Positions 51,011-62,063 of a stretch of DNA of 64,000 nucleotides are shown in pieces. The notes beneath the pieces were generated by a model. The model saw only the letters and a program-made list of their open reading frames with translations, searched no databases and had not been told where the DNA came from. The translations under genes and the position numbers were made by a program. This stretch comes from Entomortierella parvispora (lineage: Eukaryota; Mortierellomycota; Mortierellomycetes; Mortierellales; Mortierellaceae), in the NCBI GenBank assembly GCA_963573315.1, contig OY752152.1, positions 1,347,001 through 1,411,000 of the forward strand. The letters run 5' to 3'. Positions within the stretch are counted from its first letter, which is position 1; the number at the start of each line of letters is the position of its first letter.

Positions 51011-54000
51011 TAAAGACAGCGAGCGTGGGTGAGTGTCAGCAAGAGAATGAGGAAAGAAAGAAGAGAAAAAAGAAAGAGAAGAGCAAGAAGACGAGGTACA
51101 AGAAATAAAGGAGGGACCAAGCACAAACACAACAAGGGATCGGTGGCAAGGTCAAAACAAAAAACACCAATGGTAGGCCAGTTTGAGGTGGGACGAGTTG
51201 GTCGTTGCGCGTAAATTGTCTTTGGAAAAGAAAGGGACGTGGGTACACAACCGGAGAGAAGGAAGGGAAGGGGCTGTATTTATAGAGACCCACATAATCA
51301 TTCTTCCTGTCATGATTCCTTCAATCTTCAAGGTCGCTGTTTCCACTCCTTCCAATATCCCACTTTCATGAGAAGGGAGGGGGGCAAGAATCGGTTGGTG
51401 GTCAAGACAAAAGGGTACAGGAATCGAAACGAGAAGGGCTAGCATTGCAACAATAAGGGTAAAACAGTGGAGGACGGAGGCGATCGCGGAGCGATGTCCC
51501 TAGTGCAGAGGATCTCGCTATCCTCCTCCCCCTCCTCCGATCAGCGAAAAGGCCAATCGCAGCATGTGCCGGATATACACAGATACGGAAAATCAAGTCC
51601 AAAGAGTCGAGAATCGAGAATCGAGAGCCGACACCCAAGCACACCATTGAGGTCAAGCGGGAGGGGGGAAGGCTTGCCTAGCCCATGTTCCAAGTGGAAA
51701 GGATCAGGTCCGGCGCTGACCGTTTACAATCTCAACCCGCACCCGGGCCAATTGCTCTTTTGCTTTGCGGGATCTCCCACCAACAATAGCAACATAAAAA
51801 AGAAATGAAAAAGGACACTGTCCAAAAGATTGCGCTTATCTTGGGATGGACCATGATCCATGAACATGGTCCGTCCGTCCTCCACATAGACAAACAGTGG
51901 TCGCGACTATACTATCCCCTTTTGTTACTGCAATGTCAGATCTCCCAAAACAATAATCATGCACTGTGTCTGCCAAAAAAGCAAAAAAGCAAGGAATCTC
52001 AGCCGCCAATTGGTCCTGGTCAGTGCTGAGCACATTTCTCGCTCACCTCCCGTTGGAAGGGGAAACAAAGGAAGGGGGTAAAGTGGAAAGGAGGGAGGGA
52101 ACAAAAATCGCGACGTTGCAAATGCACCTAGTGCAACCACACTCAAGCAAGGATGAGGAAAGAGAGGCGGAACAGGGATATCGGACGCGCAATTTCACAC
52201 ACCCCTAGCGCCGAGTTTCGAAATGGAAACCTTTCCGTCCTCGGCTCTGCAAGAAAGGTCGGCATGTGTTGCGTTTCCTTACTAGGATCGAGAGTGGCAT
52301 GTTCGTATGTTCTGCATCAACCAACTTTTTTGACATTCCGACCATTTCGCCCCCTTCACGCTGCACAACAGAAACAAAGTGCCCTCACAATTGCGCACAC
52401 AAGAATGAGCGCAGGAATAAGAACAAGAAAAAGTCCTTCAGGAAAGATACATGCCCACGTACCGAAGCCACGTAAAGATGTTTCGGTACGTCCAAAAGAA
52501 GAGAGGAAAGTATGAATCTCTCATGGGAACGCGAGAAAGAGAACAAAAAAACAAAAAGACTTACCCTGCTGTTCTCTCGACGATGCGCTGTAATGACTCG
52601 AGCTCTCGTACTTGGTTCTGCTCACCCATCGGTGGAGGGACCATTCGGTTGACCCTACAAGACATGTTTTTCCGTAAGAGAGTAATAGAGCGCAGGCGTT
52701 AGTCTCCTTGTCAGCACTCCCAAACTTTGAAGAACAAAAGTAGGTTAGGGAAATGAACAGCTGGCTGATCACGGTGGCAAACGTCTGTGGGCTTGGCAAA
52801 ATCGCCGAAGAAGGTCGGCAAGCCCGCAGCACAAAGAAGACAGACACCCTGGTCTAAAGCATGTAAACAATCATTCCCGCCAAAAACACACATACACACA
52901 CCACACACACAAATCAGCAGGGCAGCAGACAGCGAGTCAACGGTTCCGTCATTTGTCTCCCTTCCCCCCCCCCCCCCCCCCCCCCCCCTCAACAACCCGC
53001 TCACCAACAGAATGTCAGGATGTCTTCTCTGAAAGAAAAAAACAGTAAAAACTGAAAAGGGAGGGAAACCAATTGCTCTGTCCATCAAAGCGCGAAGAGC
53101 AGGAGAACAGGGGGGACTAGCTGACAGAGGTCTGTTTGCCATTGGCAATAAACAACCGTTGTTGCATGATTGTTTTGCTAAGCAGTTTTGTAAGGCTATG
53201 CAACCGTCTACAAAACTCGGGGTTGGGGATGGAGTTCTTTTCATTATGCAAGAACAACAAGAAAAGGCGCGGGGCACAACATGGAACAGTGGTGGTGTCA
53301 TTTCCCCCCCTGATGATTCAAAAAAAATGCGCGGATTTGCAAGGTGCAGTTGTACCGTGCATTGAATATCGGGAATGCAGGTCAAACACCACTTGATGCA
53401 CTGGAAAAGAAGAAAAAACGAGAAGTGCTCTCTCAAACCCGACCCTCGATCTTCACCCGTCCCTGGATGGAGGACCCGACTGGTAGCAGCAGAGAAAAAT
53501 GATTATCGATATTGCCATATTTGACCACGCAAACAAACCCACGCTCGATTCGACCCGCCCCCCTTCAGCAGAAACGTAACCCTGTGCTCTCTTGTTCGAG
53601 CTCTCGTTTTTGTGTGCTTACTCGCTCACTCTTTTTTTGGTCAAGGGCCTTGGCAATTGTGGGATGCCGTTGCGATGAGAGGGGTGATTGTCGCGCTTTG
53701 AATTCGAAAATAAAAACACAATAGTAATGCCTCTGGGACGAGCCGCGAAACAGTAGGACCCATTGGCCACCATGACAAAAGAAACAGCCCCTTTCCTTCA
53801 GAGAGACGGACTGGAACAGTAACGCATTTCTTTTTTGGATTTACCCGTATGAATTCACATCGTTGCTCTCGATCAAGAGTCGTGTCCGTTCCTCCTACGA
53901 CGCGATAGAATAGGCGCGGGGATCCGATCGAATTGAAATAAACAAGACAGAAAGAGAGGGAGGAAAGGAGAGCATTAGTCAGACGTCCTGCAAGCGAAGC

Positions 54001-54373
54001 AGAGGCCATGGCCCCATCAAAAATAAACAAGGTGGTAGGCGAGAGCCGTGGGAGGATAGTGGGCCCTAGAGAATGATGGTTGTTGTGAAAGCCATGGCGG
54101 GGATCGATCGCACCCAAATTAAGGCAAGGAGGACGGTTGCCCAAAAGGGGGAAGGGGGTGGAGGGAGAGGGCCTTGCTGGTGTGATACTTTGTGCATGGT
54201 CTGTGTGCATTGTTGTCAATGTTGCGGCATGGCATGGAAGCATGGCGGTTGGGTCGAGGGTTGGATACGAATGTGGCTGCTCTGGGGCCGAGATTGAGGG
54301 AAGCGTCTGTGCGGGTGAAGAAGGAGTGACCTACCTCGTTCTGATCAGCGTGTTTGCTTCCACAGCAGCCCAT
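50380..54373 (-). CDS. LAMTOR1: LAMTOR1/Ego1-like Ragulator anchor subunit
   Basis: Five exons (54335-54373, 53845-53894, 52565-52654, 50617-50929, 50380-50478) join in frame to 196 residues. It starts MGCCGSKHADQNE: Gly2 for myristoylation and Cys3/Cys4 for palmitoylation, as in LAMTOR1, which fixes the Ragulator/EGO complex and Rag GTPases to the lysosome or vacuole for TORC1 signalling. The acidic EERTRLLIESND, then LQRIVERTAGNLIDIPS and NEYISAL match the LAMTOR1 helix order, and the end (DVEDVGDLIVTLSPPIV) resembles its last strand. The match is by motif and order, not by computed alignment. Introns 2 and 3 are unusually long (1,190 and 1,635 nt). The last exon begins with ATG, so a minor shorter reading there is a shadow. 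Confidence 0.78.
50930..52564 (-). other. 1.6-kb intron of LAMTOR1-like gene
   Basis: This intron (GT at 52564, AG at 50930) is many times longer than the 50-400-nt introns elsewhere in the window. It contains a long GA microsatellite (about 50,959-51,005). I found no nested gene, tRNA or clear snoRNA. Confidence 0.6.
52655..53844 (-). other. 1.2-kb intron of LAMTOR1-like gene
   Basis: This second long intron contains a C run of over 20 bp (about 52,964-52,988) and CA-rich sequence near 52,890-52,910. No nested gene is supported. Confidence 0.6.
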
Positions 54374-55178
54374 GGTAGAGTATAGAGAGGGTAGAGTAGA
54401 GGTAGGGGAGGAAGGAGATGAATGAATAAATGAGAGCAAGGGAAGGAGGAGGAGGAGGAGGAGGAGAGAAAAGAAGAAGAAAGGAGGAAGAAGGAAGGAA
54501 GGAAGGAAGGATGGATGAATGGAAGGAAGGAAGGAAGGATGGATGAATGGAAGGAAGGAAGGATGGAGAGATGGACAGGGGGGAGCAAAGAAGAGATGGA
54601 TGGAGTGATGGAGTGATGGAGTGAAACGGAGGAGCTTGAATTGATGCGGGGGGGAGGGAGGGGATGAACAATAATGAGAGAGGAAGAGAGTGATGAGAGA
54701 AGAGAGAGAGAGAGAAAGAGAGAAAGAGAGCAGAGCGACGGGCTTGTGTGCCGCTTCTTTTGCCTGCGTGCTAGGCCGTGTTTCGCACCGTGTGCAGCCT
54801 GCCTGGTCTCACACCCTCCACTCTCGCTGCATCGTGCATTTGATCATTTCGGTGGCAACCACCTCGAATAGTCCTATTCACTAATTTTATTCCCACTTTC
54901 CTTCTCTTCTGTTGATCTCTCTCTTCGTTTCCTTTGCTCATCAACCTTCTTTTCATTCATTCGCACCATCCCCTCTCTCCCCTCCTCTCTTCTTTCCTCT
55001 CCTCTTTATTCTCTCTTCTTTTCTCTCCTCATTATTCTCTATTCCTCCCTCCCCTTCTCTTCCTCCATCACCCAGAGAGACATCCACTCGATCGCCCCCC
55101 GCTCTTTCTCTTGCTTCTCCATAAACACCTGGAACTCATCCTGCATCTCCACATATACCTTTTTTTCTTCATCACATA
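54374..55178. promoter_or_regulatory. Divergent region between LAMTOR1-like and permease genes
   Basis: These 805 bp separate two divergent starts. The first part holds long purine microsatellites (GGAA/GGAT/GGA repeats, about 54,440-54,570, and GA repeats about 54,695-54,730). The part before the permease is strongly CT-rich (about 54,890-55,160), typical of fungal 5' leaders. No gene is supported. Confidence 0.6.
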
Positions 55179-57750
55179 ATGTCCTCTGACAAGGGCCTCA
55201 TCGATCCCTTTAGTCGGGACGATTCTCTAGAGCTCGACCGTCTTGACCACCACACCAACACCGGTGCCCATAGATACCAAATAGACCCCCTCGACTCTTC
55301 CGATGGCGAAGATGACGATCTCGATGGGATCGACGAACACCATACCCTCACCGGCACCGTGAAAAAGAGCAATCTCGACGCATCCACCGCATCAGGCGAT
55401 GCCATCTCCCCATTGGATCACCGCTTACACCACGGCCAAGGCGACGAGGACACGATCGATGTCCACATTATTCCCCTCTCCTCCTCAGAAGCCATCGACC
55501 GCCAACGTGGCGATCTCCAAAAGAATGTTACCTTCCTCAACGGACTCTCGCTCGTGATCGGATCCATCATTGGATCTGGTATCTTTGCTTCCCCAGGGCC
55601 CGTCCTAGCCTACTCAAAATCTGTCGGCGTCTCCCTCATCATCTGGTTCGTTTCAGGCCTGCTGGCGTTTGCTGGATCTCTGTGCTATGCAGAACTTGGA
55701 AGCGCGATGCCAACATCTGGAGGAGGCGAACATGCATATCTCAACCATGCCTTTGGAAGTTTACCCGCGTTCTTGTTCAGCTGGAGCTCGATCTCCACGT
55801 TAAAGGTGACTTTGAAGGCCCCCCCCCCTCCTCTCTTCTTTTTCTTCTCGTTCATTTTCTTCTTTGTGCCAATGACCTTTTTTTTTTTGGGCGCGGCTGC
55901 AAGGAGGTTCGCTGGTTCTTTCAATAGAACTCCGGCCCTTTGTTCCAACCCCCTCTCCTCCTCGGCCCCTTGGCAAGCCATGCGCCAACCTAACTGACAT
56001 TATCTCCTTTCTACATTGTACTTTTGATGTCCGTATCCAGCCAGCAGGAAACGCCATCATTTGTGTAAGTGTCTTGACGCAATAACACAAAATATTTCGA
56101 TCCACCCAGAAATTTGGATGGATGGTGATTTGACACGAGGCTGTTTTTTGAGAATTGTTTAACGTGGTACTGCAGCACCAAAAAATGATCTAGAATCAAA
56201 GACCACGACGCTCACCCGCGCGCATTCCTTGAACAAACCATTAGGTCGTTTTTGCAGAATACGTCGTCAACATCATTGCACAGTCTGCATGGGATCCATC
56301 AACACCCCTGAGACATTGGTCCAACAAACTCGTCGCCATCGCCTGTGTGCTCTTTCTCTCGGGATTGAACTCGATCGGTGTCTCTGTGGGAACCAGGATC
56401 CAGGATGTCTTTACGTTTATCAAGGTCGTGACACTCTTGGTCATTGGCATTGCTGGTTTGGTGGTCTTGGGTCAAAAGACCTTGTCCAGCCATAATTTCG
56501 ATCACGCATTCGAGGGCGAGTCTAATCCCAACCTGGGCGACGTGGCTTTGGGATTGTATTCAGGATTATGGGCGTATGATGGATGGAACAATCTGAACTA
56601 CGTCTCTAGCGAGATGAAGAACCCGACCAAGGATCTTCCCCGTGTCATCTTTGCAGGAGTGCCGATCGTCATCATCTTTTACTTGTTGGCCAACACGGCC
56701 TACTACGCGGTCCTCCCCGAGGCCGTGGTTATGAATACCAACACTGTCGCCATTGTATGGTTTACAACACTTCTATTCTTTACTTCTTCAGTGTGAATGC
56801 CTGTAGTGGAACGATGACTGACCAATTTTTGTACTTGTTGATACAGGATTTCGGAAAGCAAATGTTTGGAAACACAGGAGGAGTTTTGTTTGCCATTTGT
56901 GTCGCCTGCAGTTGCTTCGGAGCAGCGAACGGTTCCATCTTCACGGGCGCTCGTGTGATCTATGCCTCAGCGCGCGAGGGATATCTGCCAGCAATGTTTG
57001 GAAAAGTCAATGAGAAGAGAAAGACACCCATTGCCGCCCTTGGACTGCAAGCAGCCATGACGATTATTATGATTCTGGGAGGCACCTTCTCGACTCTGGT
57101 CAACTTTTACTCAGTAGCAGCATGGCTCTTGTAAGTGTTTTACCTCTCAACACCGTGGTTTCAAGCTGGGCTACTAGGAACCACATCCTTTTTTCTTTCT
57201 TTCCAGTGGACTGACTTTATTATGGCAACTTTTTCCATTTCCTTCCGATAGCTACTTGGCCAGTGTTGTGGGTCTCCTCTATTTGCGGTACTGCGAACCC
57301 AACCTGAAGCGTCCCTTCCGGGTATGGACAATTGTCCCAATCTTGTTTACATTCCTGGGACTCTTTTTGTTCCTCATGCCATTTATTCGCGCACCCCTCG
57401 AGTCTTGTCTGGCCATGGTCTTGGTCCTCGCAGGTTTGCCCCTCTGGGTCATCAAAGAGCTGGTCTCGGGTAACAAGGGAACACGGTGGCAAGGTAAGAT
57501 ACGAAATGCGATGAACCACTTTCTTTCTGCTCTTGTAGCACAATCCTTTTGGGAAGAAAATTGGGCGAAGCATGATTTGGAGAGGATGTGCCCCAAGGAA
57601 AACAATTCTGGGAAAAAGTGGATTCGAGACTGATACCTCGTTCCCCCCCTCTTTCTCTCACCTCTTCTTTTAGATCTCAAAACCAAGGTGATGCATTCCT
57701 TAGGCTTTGCACCAGCAGGCGGTCGACATGAACGCCTTCCTGGACATTAG
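55179..57750 (+). CDS. LAT-type amino-acid permease (APC superfamily)
   Basis: Six exons (55179-55805, 56041-56064, 56245-56754, 56847-57130, 57252-57493, 57674-57750) give 587 residues. The N-terminal ~115 residues are acidic and soluble. The first transmembrane helix carries SLVIGSIIGSGIFASPG, the substrate-binding signature of the LAT branch; YAELGSAMPTSGGGEHAYL follows. About twelve hydrophobic helices are visible, with GLWAYDGWNNLNYVSSEM and YCEPNLKRPFR as further LAT landmarks. It should exchange or import amino acids at the plasma or vacuolar membrane. The second exon is only 24 nt. An alternative acceptor for exon 5 (57,207) also keeps frame but would insert 15 residues in a helix, so the later AG is used. 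It ends in a basic tail. Confidence 0.9.
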
Positions 57751-57981
57751 AAGAAAAAAACCAATTAAAAAAAAAAAAAAAAAGTTGAAAACCTGTCCCT
57801 AACCCTTTTCTCCAAAGAATGACACAAACATCCCCATCAAGACCATGGACTTGAAATATGTTACAGCGATGAACCCATCAAGAATCGAAAGGGTTTATTG
57901 TTTGCTCCATAAAAAAAAAGGTCGAGGTTTTTTTTCCTTTGATGTCAAAAAAGCTTTCTTTAGAAAAGATACAAGCTTTCT

Positions 57982-58732
57982 TTACTCCTCGCAGACCTGG
58001 GTCTCGAGACCCTTGAAGGAGGTGACGGGAACGTACGAGACGTAGGTGTACAACTTCTCCTTGGCCTCCTCATCATCGTTACGCTTGCGGGACAAGCGAA
58101 CGCGGATGCGGTGCTGGACGGTCTTGATACCCTTGGACCAGATCTGCTTGTTCAAGCTGGGGTCGACACGGACATCCGAGGTACCCATGGTCTTCTGGGC
58201 AAAGGCCTTGATGGCCTTGATGGCGTGGGGAGCACGCTTCTTGAAGGATCTGATAGATTTAAAGAAAGAAACAGGGTGTCAGGTACCGTAGATCTACAAT
58301 GTCGGGTATTTTGGGTTGGTCCTGAATAATAAAAGTGGTTCGACAGTGTTGTTTTCCAGATTCCCAGACAACAACGCGAGTAATCAGCCTCGTCTCAAAG
58401 AGTTTCTGGTATTTTTTTCCATGTCTTGATAACACCCGTTCTTTGACCTTTTGTTTGATATATTCAGGGACAATGTTGAAGACACTAAAGGCCGTCCATA
58501 ACGTCCTTGCCTGATCCTGTCAGAGGCTGTCTTGGGTATCGTTGCATCGCTCTCTAGCCAAGATTTAGGGATCCAGGGTTCCGATTTCCTGAATTGTGAC
58601 AAAGGGTTGGGGATCCAAATAAAACAAAGATATTTACCTGCCGTGGACGTGCTTGTGCAAGTGAATGGTGTACTCACGAGCGACAACGTCGTGGATGGTA
58701 GAACGCTTGGTACCCTTGGATTCCTTGGCCAT
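57982..58732 (-). CDS. RPL31: 60S ribosomal protein eL31
   Basis: Two exons (58638-58732 and 57982-58249) give 120 residues, the normal size of eL31. It starts [20 protein letters not shown] and continues [21 protein letters not shown], with [17 protein letters not shown] and [19 protein letters not shown]. This protein sits near the exit tunnel of the large ribosomal subunit. The 388-nt intron splits the Arg codon of HGRSF. Codon use is highly biased, as expected for a ribosomal protein. The stop lies 231 bp from the end of the permease gene, in convergent orientation. Confidence 0.96.
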
Positions 58733-59556
58733 TTCTAAGATTCGGTATAGGAAAATATCCACAGGCGTGAGTTGCTTGGTCTGATTTGTTTTGGTGGCGT
58801 CAAGATCTTTTTCGTCGTGCAGATTAGGTCTAATCAGATGGACGAGGGGGTGGGGCGAGATTCAAATCGACATAGATTGTCCATGCCAATGTGGGTTGTG
58901 ATTGGGGCAGTCGCTCTGATCCTGATCAAGCCCTCTTTCCACATTGGTTTGGTCGATGATGCAGCTGACGCAAAGGCAAAGTTTTTCCAGATAAGAGTTT
59001 CCAGTTGTCTTCCTTGACTGCATTTGCCCACAACGAGAATAGAGATAGCAGAGCCCTCCAGGATGCCTTCAACAGTGATGGATGGATGGATGGATGTGTC
59101 GAACAATGGATGTAAAATCTCCTGTCGTTCGCACCTGAAAGCTTAATTGTGAGAGGAAGATCAAGGACTCCCAGCAAAGCGGAAATATTTGACCAAAAAA
59201 ATCGCTTAAGGGTGTGACCTGATCCGGCTCTCTTTTTCTCTAGAAATCGTTTTGCGCGTCGTGCAAGGGAGACACGCGCGCTCTACCGCCAGCCTCCTTT
59301 TCTTTTTCGTCTTTCAATTGTCGCCCTCCTCCATCTCTCCATCTCTTTCTTTCCCTTTTGTCTCCTTCTATTCACATCTCACTGTCCTTTGCCACTCACC
59401 TCGATAGATGCGCAACTCGGTTGTTCAGCTTCGGACACATCAACCATATCTTAGACTTTCTCCCCCCACTAATCAATCCAACCCCTCACGCGTGGCGTCG
59501 CACCCAAAGTATCTTGGGGCATCCAATTAACAATAACAACAACTACAACAACCATC
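58733..59556. promoter_or_regulatory. Divergent region between RPL31 and chitin deacetylase
   Basis: These 824 bp lie between two divergent starts. A near-palindrome, GATTAGGTCTAATC (about 58,822-58,835), lies about 90 bp from the RPL31 start and could be a regulatory site; this is a guess. CT-rich leader sequence precedes the deacetylase. No gene is supported. Confidence 0.5.
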
Positions 59557-61779
59557 ATGCTCTCCACTTCAATCTCAGGACTTGTCCCTTTCCTGATCTG
59601 CAGTCTTCTCCTCCTCTTAACTGGCGTTCAGAGTTCACCAGCATCTAGTCCAGCAGTCTCAGGCGCACCAACCCACAAAGCGAAAGCTTCCTCCGCCACC
59701 TCTTCAAGCACTGCCACCGTTTACCCACCTCCAGATCTTGTCCCAACCCTCGACTCTCCCGAGGTTCAACAATGGCTTCAAGAAGTGGATCTGACCTTGG
59801 CACCGACGATCCCAGCCAACAAGGGGGAACCACCAATTTGTGGGACAGGGTGGACATTGAACCCAAAGAGCTGTTACACACCTTGTCAAGAATGTTCATC
59901 CGATGATGTGGTGACCTGTCCAGATCAGGATGTCTGGGGGTTGACATTTGATGATGGACCGTCCAAGGCCACGCCGGCTTTGTTGGAGTTTCTGGAGAGG
60001 AAACAATTGAAGGCGACATTCTTTTTGATCGGAGGCAATGTGGTCCAGTACCCAGAGTTGGTCAAGAAGGAAAGCGAATCGGGTCATCATTTGGCTTCAC
60101 ACACGTAAGTTTTTTTTTTTTTTTTTTTTTTCTGTGTGTGTGTGTGTTTGTCCCAGGGTCCAATGGATCATGTTGTTGTCAATGTTTTTTCTTTCGTTTT
60201 GCTTTCACGTTTGAGAAAAACGCGATGGGTTTTTTGAGAGCCAAAGAAAAAACAAAACAAACAAGCAAAAAAAGTGCGGGAACATAGCAAGAGATTAGAC
60301 AAGATGGAGATGAGAGTGGGGAAGGGAGATATCAAGTCAAAGAGAGAGCTTTGAGCTAGTGAGCTTTTCGGGAAGAGAGAGAAAAGAGAAGGGAAAGGGA
60401 AAGGGAAGGGAAAGGGAAGGGACGGAAGGGGACTCAAGGGCTCTTTCTTTCTTTTATTCTCTTGTCAATCAAAACGGAGACGATGAATGGATGGACCCTT
60501 TGGACGTTTGGTTTACCATTGCAATTACTGCAACCTGAAAAAAACAAGGGGAGAGACGGGCCAGGTAGATAGACAGGAGGTGAAAATCACTGTTGACTAT
60601 CTATAGGTTGTGGAATAGACTGAAAAGACGGGATCGAGCTGTCGAACGTGTCGGGAACAAAGGGCACAGCAGAAAAAAAAAGTCGAAAAGAGAACAAGAA
60701 GATAGAGGAAGGCAGCCCCTGGACCCTGTTTATGTTCCCATCACACCATTCGACGTCTCTCGCGTTCCCAGCAGTAAACAGGTTGCTGCAACACAAATGC
60801 AGACGCGTTAGTCTTCTAACACGATTACTTTCCCGCTTTTCTTCACCCTCGGTATCCTATAGTTGGTCCCATCACCCTCTGACAACTTTGACCAACCAGC
60901 AGATCGTGGCCGAGATGAAGTGGACAGAAAAGGCCATCATGGACGCGACGGGTCACAAGGTCCGGTACATGCGCCCACCCTATGGCGACATTGACAACAG
61001 AGTCCGTTTCGTTCTCAAGCAGATGGGCTACGTGATCGTCGATTGGACAGACTCCTTTGACACCCTGGACTGGCAGAGTAAGTTTTTGCCTTCCATCTCA
61101 AAAAACCCTTGCTTTTATTGATTTTCCAACTACATGTCGCGTCTTTTTCTCTTTTCATTTCTTAGTCCCTCTTCATCAGAGAACCAGGAAGGAGGCAGAA
61201 GTCGGATTCCAGACATCGATTCAAAACTACTTGGCCAACAAGTCTGCGGGAAAGCCTGGATTCATCTCTTTGGAACACGATCTGGCCGACATCAACGTCG
61301 GCCTTGCCCAAGCCCTGATCACCTATGGCGCCAACAACAACTTGACCATTCAATCCATCGCCGACTGTCTTCACGATACCAACCCTTACGCGGCCATCAA
61401 CTACGCCCCTGGGGTCAACGGGGTCCCCGCTGGGTCCCTCCCTCCTGTTCCTCCTCCTTCCTCTCCCAAATCAGAAACTTATGGCCTGGATTTGCCACAG
61501 AGTCGAGGCAAAGTCTCTGCTTCTTCTTCAGGCGGTTTGTCCAGATTCAGTCCTCGACATCAACACTTTTTGGGCCACCTCATGTTTGGGTCCCGTACCA
61601 CTGCTCTTTCCTCTCCTACCTCCTTTTCCAGAGCAGGTGCTGGTGTCGGTACTGGTACCGGTGCTGGCAATGTCCTTAAGAAGGTGGCCCAGTTTTCGCG
61701 ATGGCCCTTAACATCCGACAAGATGATATGGTCTGGTATTGTCCTTGTCTCCTTCATCGCAGGTCTGGCTTCTTTTTAG
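59557..61779 (+). CDS. Chitin deacetylase (carbohydrate esterase 4), GPI-anchored
   Basis: Three exons (59557-60104, 60863-61077, 61166-61779) give 458 residues. A signal peptide (about 1-26) is followed by a Ser/Ala-rich linker. The NodB domain carries the CE4 motifs in order: TFDDGP (metal-binding Asp and catalytic base), SHTWSHHPL (two metal-binding His; the codon for its Thr is split by the first intron), RPPYGD, DWTDSFDTLDW, and ISLEHDL with the catalytic His. It removes acetyl groups from chitin to make chitosan, a main cell-wall polymer in this group. The Ser/Gly-rich C-terminus ends in a hydrophobic stretch (MIWSGIVLVSFIAGLASF), consistent with a GPI anchor at the cell wall. The first intron is 758 nt and rich in purine repeats. 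Confidence 0.92.
60105..60862 (+). other. 758-nt first intron of chitin deacetylase
   Basis: The intron starts GTAAGT and ends CCTATAG. It holds a T run (about 60,108-60,131) followed by (TG)n, and GGAAAGG repeats (about 60,390-60,425). No nested gene is supported. Confidence 0.7.
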
Positions 61780-61785
61780 ATAGGA

Positions 61786-61876
61786 CGCACACATGCATAC
61801 ACACACTCACACACATACACATATACATGCACACTCATGCACATACACACACATACACACACACAGACACGCACAC
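61786..61876. repeat. Imperfect CA microsatellite
   Basis: Imperfect (CA)n with interspersed CACAT and CACTCA units lies just after the chitin deacetylase stop and is followed by A runs. Confidence 0.85.
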
Positions 61877-62063
61877 AAAAAAAAAAAAAAGGAAAAAAAA
61901 AAACTTGGACGATTCCTGGGTCCTTTTCCATTTATAGCCACTACATCATAGAGTCAACCTGCATCTTGTTTTACACCCTCGTCCCACCGATGCATTCATA
62001 ATATAATAGTACCGTTAGATATCCGACAATTTTAATTAACTTCTGACAGATATTATGACCCTC

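Noticed and set aside
51029-53724. Several 60-240-codon frames inside the long LAMTOR1 introns
   Set aside because: They are short, low complexity, and have no domain or conserved start; some are translations of GA, CA and C runs.
54331-54671. Ser/Pro/His-rich minus-strand frames near the purine repeats
   Set aside because: They are direct translations of GGAA/GGAT microsatellites.
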